Source: Calliopum simillimum | Taxonomy: Eukaryota; Arthropoda; Insecta; Diptera; Lauxaniidae | Direction of reading: 5' to 3' | NCBI GenBank assembly: GCA_951812925.1 | Contig: OX638368.1 | Span: 18,601,187-18,665,186 of the forward strand | DNA length: 64,000 nucleotides | Part shown: positions 47,787 to 56,959 of the stretch, one piece after another | Numbering within the stretch: position 1 is the stretch's first letter | Layout of the letters: each line of letters opens with the position of its first letter | The notes under the pieces: model-generated | The model's database searches: none | What the model was told of the DNA's origin: nothing | Seen by the model: only the letters and a program-made list of their open reading frames with translations | Program-made: the position numbers and the translations under genes

Positions 47787-48059
47787 TTAATATGTATTCT
47801 CCTTTGACTCGTTAGAGGAGCATAGAGCCAATATGAAACGTTTACATTTGTCACGATCCCATGCGATGACTTTTATCTCTTGCCAAGATTTTCCTGATTC
47901 TTGGATTTCCTCATCCAGCAATATTTTCCAATTGGTTCTCGGTCTACCACGTCCTCTACTGCTTTGTGAATTCCACTCAATAGCATGGCGATAGACATCG
48001 CTGTATTCGGAGAGTATGGCAAGTCCTTCTGCACTTGCACAGCTTGACTTTGATTGCAT
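47787..48059 (-). pseudogene. LINE ORF2 extreme C-terminus
   Basis: Open on the minus strand: RHAIEWNSQSSRGRGRPRTN, then LLDEEIQESGKSWQEIKVIA and DRDKCKRFILALCSS before the stop at 47787. The GRPR-x2-W ... SW-x-E ... A-x-DR ... F-x2-ALCS pattern is the conserved tail of reverse transcriptase ORFs in several non-LTR clades. The body of the element is absent; the DD41D element begins 186 bp upstream on the coding strand side. Clade not assigned. Confidence 0.7.
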
Positions 48060-48245
48060 TTTTGATGTAGCTCAGCATTTGAAAATATTTCTAAAGTATG
48101 TTGAGTACCTATTAAAAATTTCCAAACCCATTTTTTCCAAAGACATTGGGTTTTTGAGAGACCAAATTTCAAATTGATAGATGATTTTACGCTTGAAAGG
48201 GGCGTGACACATCTATTAACTATAAATTACTAAGGCTGAAATGTA

Positions 48246-49549
48246 AAGGGTGTTTTTTTAGAGGTTTGTTTTTCGAATAGAGATAAAACTGGCATTTTGT
48301 GGTCAAATCTGGCAACTCTAATATCATTTATGTTCAGTTTGGTTTGCCATTTCATCATGAACAGGTTGACAAAAGAACAACGCTTGCAAATCGTGCAAAT
48401 TTATTTCGAAGATAATGGTTCAGTTCGCGAAGTTTACCGCAAGCTCCGTCCATTTTATGGTCGACATAATCGTCCATCAGAGCAATTAATTCGGTTAACC
48501 ATGGATCGTTTTCGCACTACGTTTACTCTATGTGATAATACGAATCCGCAGTGACGTCGAACAGTGCGCACCGAAGAAACAAGTGCCTCTGTAGAGCAAA
48601 ATGTTGAAGAGGACCCGAATGAATCGATTCGCCACCGTGCACAGCAATTGGAGCTTTGTCCATCAACTTTATGGAAGATTTTGCGCAAAGATCTTGGCTT
48701 GCGACCTTACAAGATCCAGCTTGTGCAAGAATTAAAGCCGCGAGACCATGCAATGCGTCGTGATTTTGGTGTATGGGCCGAAAATGAGATTGATCTCAAT
48801 GCTGATTTTCATCGCAAAATTTTGTTCAGTGATGAGGCTCATTTTTGGTTGAATGGCTACGTCAACAAGCAAAATTGCCGCATTTGGAGTGAAGAGAATC
48901 CACATGAGACCCTTGAGACGCCATTACATCCACAAAAACTGACTGTTTGGTGTGCTCTATGGGCTGGTGGAGTCATTGGGCCATACTTCTTCTGAAATAA
49001 TGCTGGAGAGTCAGTTACCGTTAATGGAGACCGGTATAGAGCCATGATAACCGACTATTTTGTTCCCGAATTGGATGGCATGAATGTGGATGAGTTGTGG
49101 TTCCAACAAGATGGCGCTACATGCCACACAGCGCACGTCACAATCGATTTATTGAAGGAAACATTCGATGAGCGCATAATTTCGCGGAATGGACCTGTCA
49201 ATTGGCCACCAAGATCGTGTGATTTGACACCATTGGATTATTATCTTTGGGGATATGTGAAGTCGCTCGTCTACGCCAACAAACCAGAAACGTAAGGGGA
49301 CTTGAAAGCCAACATTTGTGGCGTTATTGCCGACATACGGCCCCATATGCTCGAAAAAGTGGTTGAAAATTGGACCTGCAGAATTGGCTTTATTCGAGCC
49401 AGCCGCGGCGGCCACATGCCCGAAATCATATTTAAACATTAATGGCATAAAATTATCCTTCCAATAAAGCCAAATTGATGGACATTAAAACGATTTTCTT
49501 GTGTTTTATTTCAATTCGAAGTTTTATACCTTAAAAAAAAAACACCCTT
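48246..49549 (+). mobile_element. rosa-like DD41D mariner-group element, 1,304 bp
   Basis: Inverted ends AAGGGTGTTTTTTTAGAGGT (left) and AAGGGTGTTTTTTTTTTAAG (right, read inward), with TTCGAAT and ATAAAAC shared further in. TA flanks (48244-48245, 49550-49551). The transposase is 48357-49442. rosa elements were described from Ceratitis rosa and related tephritids; naming it rosa-like rests on the DD41D spacing and protein motifs. Confidence 0.9.
48357..49442 (+). pseudogene. DD41D transposase: single frame, three stops
   Basis: One frame of 361 codons runs from the ATG at 48357 to TAA at 49440-49442 without a frameshift. It is broken by TGA at 48552, TGA at 48993 and TAA at 49293. The N-terminus reads MNRLTKEQRLQIVQIYFEDN and YGRHNRPSE (DNA binding); the middle reads EEDPNESIRHRAQQLELCPS, then LFSDEAHFWLNGYVNKQNCR with the first aspartate. 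The C-terminal half reads WFQQDGATCHTA and NWPPRSCDLTPLDYYLWGYV. There are 41 residues between the QQD and PLD aspartates. The tail is GGHMPEIIFKH. All three catalytic residues are present, but the stops prevent a full protein. Confidence 0.93.
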
Positions 49550-49574
49550 TAGTTTTGGTTTTGATGATCATCGT

Positions 49575-49680
49575 GATCAAGACCAAGACCATAGCAGTCT
49601 TGGCCTTGGAATTAAATCAGAGTCTTGGTCTTGGTTTTGATCTTGAAAAATTACCAAGACCAAGACCAATTTTGCTGGTC
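49575..49680. repeat. CCAAGA hexamer repeat on both strands
   Basis: AAGACCAAGACCA occurs near 49579 and 49660 on the + strand and its complement TCTTGGTCTTGG near 49620, so the tract can fold. Starts 25 bp after the DD41D element. Confidence 0.6.
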
Positions 49681-50742
49681 ACTACTGGTACAGTATCTGA
49701 CATAATAAATTAAATTGGGAAATTATCAACACGTTTTAACTATAATGTTTAGTACTTACAGCCAGACGAAAGCTTGCATTAATTTTCTAGAAAGAATCCT
49801 ATTTGAATTTTCATCATCAGAGATAATTTTCTAGAAAAAATTTTATTATTATAATTTTCATCGTCATTTTGCTCAATTTTTAGAATTTAGAATCTAGAAT
49901 CTAGTGTGCCAAAAAAATGTTTATCTTGAGTTCTTAAAAAACAATAATCTACTGTTCTTATGCAAAGCCAGAGAAAATATTAGACAGCTTAACAATTATC
50001 AGATGGTATGTTGTAGTACTTTGAAGTTGGCATTATATTAAAAATTTAAGCGGAAATGAGTGTTAATTTCCTAACGTAATAATATGCGTAATAATGAAAA
50101 CATTAGTTTTATCTACTGCCCAATGTGCACAAAAACGGATGAGGATCCGTTTCGAATCCATTACGAGTTCATAAAGGTATAAAAAACGTAATCCGCGGTA
50201 ACGGATCCATTTCGAACCCGTAACGTACATCAAAAACGAATTCAAAACGCTTTGTTTAGATAAAAAAAAACAAAAATTTTGAAGCGCTTATTAGCGAATA
50301 AAAAAAAATTAAATTCCGCAGTGCGGGCCCGTTTCGAATCCGAAACTTATGTAAAAACGAATTCAAAACGGATTTGCTTTTAAATATGTTAATGCTGTAT
50401 ATTTACAGAAAAAAACCGTTTTGATGCACCTATTAGCAATTAAAAAATAATAAAAAGAAGAAAAAGGAAGAAAAATAAAGGGTAAAAATCCACCTCTGGT
50501 AGGATTCGAACCTGGGCAAATCCGTTTCGATTTTGTAAATACTTCAAATACGAACTCAAAACGGATTTGCTTTATTTAATTTTTATGATAAAAAAAATTT
50601 TTTTTATTTGTTTTTTTTTCTTTTTATTTTATTGCGTATGATTTTTTGTAAACTTTTCAAACTCTGTTTGAAAAAATGTTTTTGATTCCAAATTTGAGTA
50701 TATAACGTTTTTTATCAAAAGAAGGGAAGAAAAACAACACAG

Positions 50743-50932
50743 CCCAGTGTGCCAGACGGTTCAAATCTTCGCTTTTTTATCCGTTACGGATCCGTTACTG
50801 ATCCGTTGGCGGGAGAGATTCCCAAAAAAAAAAGCGAATCGTTTCTTTTTTTGGAATTTCTCCCGCAAACGGATCAGTAACGGATCCGTAACGGGTAAAA
50901 AAGCGAAGATATGAACCGTCTGGCACACTGGG
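50743..50932. mobile_element. 190-bp palindromic element, second copy
   Basis: Same hairpin as 31016-31204 in the other orientation, with CCCAGTGTGCCAGACGGTTC ends. AG flanks both sides (50741-50742, 50933-50934). Confidence 0.85.
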
Positions 50933-51031
50933 AGAATACTTATAAAAAAACAACAGAAATTTGTTTAATATACAAACTTTAAATCTCAACATCAAATAAG
51001 TCTACATCAGTTAAGTAAACATCATATCGGC

Positions 51032-51115
51032 CAATAGCCTAGTTGTCTAACGTCTCGTGTATGAAAGAGTAATACCCCGGGAGCCTGAGCTCGACTCCCG
51101 GCCGGGCTAGTATTT
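51032..51115 (+). other. tRNA-like segment with A- and B-box resemblance
   Basis: TAGCCTAGTTGTCTAACG resembles an A box and GAGCTCGACTCCC a B box, about 45 bp apart, followed by GGCCGGGCTAG and a T-run that would stop RNA polymerase III. The arms do not fold into a full cloverleaf, so it is a SINE head or decayed tRNA, not a working tRNA gene. Confidence 0.35.
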
Positions 51116-51409
51116 TTTTTTGTTATTTTGTTTTTTTTAATTAAAAATAAGCGCTTCACCCTGCTTTCTTTTTTTTTATAAGCAGCATTAACATTATTAA
51201 AAGCGAATCCGTTTTGAATTCGTTTTTGATGTACGTTACAGGTTCGAAACGGATCCATAAAAGAAGAAAAAGCGATTCGTTTTTTTTTAGGAATCCTTCC
51301 CGCAAACGGATCAGTAACGGATACGTAACGGATTCCGTAACGGATAAAAAGAACGAAAATATGAACCCGTTACGGATCCGAAATGAGTCCGTTTGGCACA
51401 CTGGGTGTG

Positions 51410-52765
51410 CACAAAAAGTTTAGTTGTTTATTGGTCCATTTTGATGTACTGCATTTATGCACCGCGAAATTGAGTTAGAATTGCAAGTACTTAGAAAACG
51501 AGCATTCAAAAATTCTAAAAACTCAATTTAGCAACCAAATGACAGCCATATAAAATACAATTGAAATTGAAATTTTCTCCATTCGTTCATACCCCATTAG
51601 TTTTACGATTTTTACATCATTTTTTTGCGCAACTTCACGAGAGGAGCGTTGCATTTCGTCATTGGCAGCGCGTTTTGTTTTGCAAAAATAGTCAACATTT
51701 CCTTGTTGTTGTTGTTGTTATCGTCATGGACTCAGTCATAGTAATGTTGTTGTTGTGAATTTCATTGGATTTGGAATGACTCTGTGTCTGTTTGTTTTTA
51801 ATTTGGTGTCGTTATTTTTGAAAGCGTTCACTTGTAAAGCGACTTTTTGCTTTGTTGCTACCGCAATATGGAAAGAAGAAAAAATCTCATTTGCTGAAAA
51901 TGTTTTCATCACTTTTTTATGTTCCAAATAGATTTTCGGTTCATTCATTTTCATCACAGTTTTTGTACTACTTATGTGATAAAAACCAAGTTGGTAGTTA
52001 AAGGCTATGTAATTTGTCCTGTTTCTAAAGTAATTGTTGCTATATTGAGAGGATTATATCTTTCAGTAAGACTGTCTGAGGACGATGTCTGATTAAAAAA
52101 ATTGAGTAGAATTCAAAAGTATCGGCAATGTCGAGAAATACTTAACAATTTCGAAATTCTAAAAATATCAAAAAAGAGCTCTAAGAGAGCTAAATATTTT
52201 CAAGAGACATCGCAAAAGAAAGCCAACAGTCGTCAAATAACATCAAATGCCCGACTTACGTCGAATATTGACAAAAAATCGATGCACATACTTAGTCAAA
52301 AAGAAGTCCGTAAATACAGATTATTTTGACGTTCATTATAATGGTGGCGTAAGTTATCATAACTCCATAACAGTCAAGATACCATCTTATGTTTGGTTTC
52401 AAACGAATGGTAGTTTTGTCTCTAATACATGAAAAAAGTATAAATAAGTGATTTTCCTCAAATAGGAGAAGACATACTTCTTAATTATGTAGTAATGAGC
52501 AAAATTAGACTTGGTTTTAAACTTTGGTTATTTTTACTTAAAGCCTGATTCATTACTTTTCCAGAATAGTTCAAGACATGCAAATCGGTTAAGAAATGTC
52601 TAAGTAATGGACAATTTGGACCCGATTTGGATATTTTTGCAACACCTAATTCTGAAAAAAATTCTCAAAACTGTTCTGTTGCCGTTTTTATTGGTTTTGA
52701 CCTCAGATTTCGATATTTTTAAGATACCAATCGACAAGTACATAATGCTCGATTTTTTGATTTTT
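51410..52765. other. Spacer, no gene recognised
   Basis: TTGTTGTTG tract near 51700. Small frames at 52102-52432 show no known motif. Confidence 0.4.
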
Positions 52766-52769
52766 TTAA

Positions 52770-54186
52770 ATTGTTTCAATACGAAACATGCCTTTTTTTG
52801 TCCCCACCTATTTTTTTATTTTTTGTTTATCATTTGAAGGTATAGAATATGATGAACTGAACCTCTGAAATTTTTTTAAAAAATTACCACAAACCTTCAG
52901 GGTTGCTAAATGTTTTTTTTTTCAAGTTTCGCTTAAACAATATGTTTAAAAAATTAAAATTAAATTTTAGACTCAAAACTCTTAAATAAACTTCAGAAAA
53001 ATCCAACATAAATTTTTAAGGTTGCCAGATGGTTGCTTTAGAAAATTTAGTTTAAATCTTCCTATTTTTACTTTCGGCATTATAATCACAAACTTAAAAA
53101 TAATAGTTTAAATCGTTGAAAACTGATCGACGCTTAGGTCGTTAAAAACTCATCGAACCGAAATATTTGATTTAAGCAAAACCGACAAAAAAAAAAACCG
53201 GGTGGCAACCCTGAAAATTTTTGTACAATTTCAGAAAAGTTTATCTGAGCGGTTCTGAAACCTAAAATTTCAAATAAGTCAAAAAAAAGTAAGAATAATG
53301 TAAGATTTTCGAAAGTAACCAGGTGGCAACCCTAAAAATTTACGTTGGATTTTTGAAAAGTTTATTTAAGTCTTAAATTTTAATTTTAATTTTTTAAATA
53401 AATAGTTTAAACAAAAAAAACCAGGTGGAGGATCACTAAACGGAGAATGATGAAAAGCTGCAAAAATCGACGGAAAATGATGAAACGGGAAATGACGAAA
53501 TGTTACAAAAACAGTAATATCACAACGAATTTAGCAGTTTTTTTTTTTTTAAATTTGAAATTGGTGGACAACCCTTGTAATTGTTTATTGTTTTACTTAT
53601 ATAAAGATAAAATAATATGTTTAGTAATATAAACGTATGCAAAGAATAATGCTCAATACAAAATTTTTAAACTTTTTTTAAAAAAAAAAACACGAACATT
53701 CACTGTCGAAAAAATAACTGACTACTCAGAAAATACTCTGAATCTCCTCTTTCTTTTCACTTTTAGTTCTCTATTTACTCAATATTTAAAAAAATTACAG
53801 AATAAGAAAAACTGAGCGAGGATAGTCTAAATTGAGTGGCCAACTTTCACGACTGTCAATTCTATATAAAAACAAATATTCGAAGAGTCAACACAGAAAA
53901 ACAGTAACTTAAATATATATCCAAACAATATTATATAAGTTTTTTTTAGAAAATAACGTAATATGCGAAACGGGCAAATTAAGTGCACCAAGAAGCGGTT
54001 AGGAACAGTACGGAGAATGACGTTTTTACACTTTATCTTATAATTTCATAGTAAAATATTAAAAAGCAATTCGTATAGGAGCTCTGGTAAAGTATCTGTA
54101 TTAAATGGTTATAATGTCAAATTATAAATTTAAAAATGGTTTTGAGCCCCGGGACATTGAATGGTACATTTTTTAGAGACTCACAT
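52770..54186 (+). repeat. Dispersed repeat R1, copy 3
   Basis: The most complete copy: TTGTCCCCACCTATTTT, alternating TTGCCAGATGGTTGC and CAGGTGGCAACCC blocks, GGAGAATGA, AAATTAAGTGCACCAAGAAG, and GAGCCCCGGGACATTGAATG at the end. It is unbroken where copy 2 carries its Helentron-like insertion. Confidence 0.7.
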
Positions 54187-54479
54187 ATATACATACATAT
54201 ACATATGTAAATACTTCTGTATTGGAGTTTTCTCAGATATTATCACTTTTATTATTTATCTATTTTGCAATCAATCAAAAATTAGTTTCGATAAGTCTTG
54301 TATTTAAATTTGTTATATTTTGATTGCTATTGTTTTTTGTTGTTGTCCGATACATTTTTCGAATTTTCTTCGATGTTTTTCAACACATTTCGATATTTTT
54401 GTTGTAGTGTAGTCTATTGTTTATGTTCTTGAAAACATGGCAATAAGGTATTAAGACGTTTACTGTTTTTGATTACAGA

Positions 54480-55010
54480 AATCGGTCAATGGGTCATTTA
54501 AGGAGAAAAAACTGCAAAGTGCCATTAAATTAGAGGATGGAAATCGGGGAAGAAGGGGCCTGGGGGGGGGTTGGTAACTTGGAAACTTTTTATAGAGAAC
54601 TAAATTTCCCATCGAAATAGCGTATTTAAAAAACTAAAACAAGAATTGCTTTCGAATTATCGAATTCTTGTGTTTTTTTACTTTTTGCTTATGAGTTTTT
54701 TGGGTCAGAGATAGGTAAAGTCATATCCCAATATTAAAAAGGAGATACAATTTTATATAAAATGCTTTATTGAAAAAGATGTATGGCCTCTCGACATGGA
54801 AATTTTTTTACGCTATCTGGAAAACGATTTTTTTCTCAAAACCAAGGCGTCTTGCGAAAAAAGTGTTTGAGACAAAGAATGCTTAGAATCAGCCAAGGAA
54901 TTTTTCAGAATATGTTGTGACATTAGATATTTTTCAAAACTTGGTCAAAAAAAGAAAAAATTAAGAGTATCAAAAAACTTTGAAAAAAACTCATACACTT
55001 ATGTATTTAC
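54480..55010 (+). mobile_element. Half copy of the 40.2 kb foldback
   Basis: ATCGGTCAATGGGTCATTTA, GCCATTAAATTAGAGG, CCATCGAAATAGCGTA, TTCTTGTGTTTTTTTAC, then the shared centre with AAGGCGTCTTGCGAAAAAAG and AATGCTTAGAATC. It stops where the second arm would begin, 20 bp before the element at 55030. A G-run lies at 54563-54571. Confidence 0.65.
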
Positions 55011-55029
55011 AAAATGTTTCCATATAGTA

Positions 55030-55878
55030 GAGTAATTTAGGGTAATGTGGACTATGCGGGTAATGTGGTGCACCCTTTTATTTCTCATATTAAAGACTGC
55101 ACAACAGTTCTGGTTATTTGTGCACAATAAAAAACGAAAAACATATTCTTTACGCTCTTTGGCTTTTCTATTATGCTAATTATTCGTGTGAAATTCTTAG
55201 CATATGCTGTGAGGTCAAGTTGACTTATTTGTAGTACTTGGTGAATAACTAAGTTACTTCCTCAGAACTCAGTTTTCTAAAATTCAAATAACTCTAATGC
55301 AATTGTGGATCTATTATTCAACGAAAAAATGCCTTAGCAAGTCTGATTTTACATTTATTTTATATAATCAATGATTATTTCAAAAACGTGATGTATTCTG
55401 GTAATGTGGACTACCCCATATTATATACCGTATATCAACTTTGACTACTATTACACCTTAAAAAGCTAATTGCATGTGTAGGATACCCGAGTTTGAGTAA
55501 TGTGGAGTACTATTTTACGTATGATTCGATAACCCTTCTTACTTATTCACATGTTAGTATGAATTTGGTTTATCTTACCAGAAAATATTATTTAATAAGA
55601 ATATAAAGCTATTTCATAGCAAATATAATCTTAAAAATTACTACTCGACTTTTAGTCAACAAAATTTGCGAATAACGGTACTTCTTTAGGAAATGGGCAG
55701 GGTGAGCCACATTCCCCGACACTTTTCTTTTTCAGCTAATATTTTAGTATACAAATTATCAAATAGTAAAAACAATAGAATAACTAATACAAATAAATTG
55801 ATCAAGCTTACCGACTACCATTACTTTGGTAGAAATTGGTAAAAAAGAAAAAGGTAACCACATTACCCTAAATTACTC
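55030..55878. mobile_element. TA-flanked element, third GGGTAA-type family member
   Basis: GAGTAATTTAGGGTAATGTG is mirrored by CACATTACCCTAAATTACTC at the right end, a perfect match. TA flanks (55028-55029, 55879-55880). Phrases GGTAATGTGGACTAC and GTAATGTGGAGTAC recur inside, echoing GGTAATATGGAC in the element at 2405. No transposase remnant was found in this 849-bp copy. Confidence 0.78.
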
Positions 55879-55879
55879 T

Positions 55880-56955
55880 ATATCGAAATTTTGCTTCTTT
55901 CGATAAATATGAATGTTTCAATTTTTGGTTATTTTTCAACAGATTTTGATTTTTCTTCGATAGTAGTCGATATTTTCCGAAAGTTTTCGATGTTATACAA
56001 TACATTACAACTCTTGTCGACATTTCTACGAAATTAACCTTATTTTGAGGCTTTTCTATTTTTTGGACTTAATTGTACTTGTTAGAGACACTTCCGACAA
56101 AAATTTTATTTGGTATAGATTTAACACCTTATTCACGCTATCCATTTGATCTGTTTAAATTTTTAAGGATCTTCTCCGAATATACATATCTGTTAAAGAT
56201 GCTTTACAAAACAATTTTTATTAACAAAGCTTAATATTCTTACTTTTACTTTTGCAGTGTAGCATCAGCAAAAAGTTTAAAAAATAAATAAATTGATGTG
56301 TAAAAATTATTACACGTTTTACTTCCACATTGTTTTTTCCTGTTTTTGTAATTGAATGCCCCATTGCTGTTTATTTGTAAACACTTTATCTAGAGTTATT
56401 CTGAAAAATAGAAATAAAAAAATAAAAATTTGTTCAAGGTTACTTTTCGTGTGGGATTCTTTTTTAATTTCGTTGTTGCATTTTTTCTTTTTGTGTCATT
56501 GTTTTTATTTGGTTTTAATTTGTTGACACCACATATTGCATTTTGTGACAGTGTGCTACCAACTTTTAAGTGGGTGGTAGTGATGGTGGTGGTGGTTCTG
56601 ATGGTTTACTCGCGCGACTTGTTATCGCATGGTTGCGCTTATTGATGCTTCTTTTGTTGTTTTTATAGTTCTTACAATTGTTGTTGCTTTATGTGTATGT
56701 GACTTGTAAATGTGCATGTATTGTTGTCACATGTGTTTATGTTTGGTTTTTCCTTAACATCTTGTTAAAAAATTTGTTGTTTATTTGTTTACATTATTTT
56801 GTTGTCAATTCTGTTTGAAAAGTTGTGAACTTTCTTTGCTCCATATCCTTTTTTAATGATTTCTTTTACACTGTACAACAAAGTTAAAGTTTAGTTGTGG
56901 TTATGAACAATTTGTATATAAGTTGATGATTTTCATGATTTTACTCCAAAGAACA
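55880..56955. other. Spacer, no gene recognised
   Basis: T/G-rich from 56420 to 56900; the 71-codon frame there is hydrophobic by composition only. Confidence 0.4.
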
Positions 56956-56959
56956 ATCT

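Larger units (their letters stand above)
50119..51405. mobile_element. 1.29 kb element with CCCARTGTGC ends
   Basis: CCCAATGTGCACAAAAACGG at the left is mirrored by GTTTGGCACACTGGG at the right. TG flanks both sides (50117-50118, 51406-51407). The subterminal arms 50126-50290 and 51140-51390 mirror each other: GGATCCGTTTCGAA, GTACATCAAAAACGAATTC, AAGCGCTTA. It contains the related 190-bp palindrome at 50743-50932 and tRNA-like sequences near 50490 and 51040. No transposase frame is present. The 2-bp duplication matches that of the small palindromes. Confidence 0.72.

Noticed and set aside
51032..51115. Complete tRNA gene
   Set aside because: A- and B-box resemblance exists but acceptor, D and anticodon arms do not pair properly.
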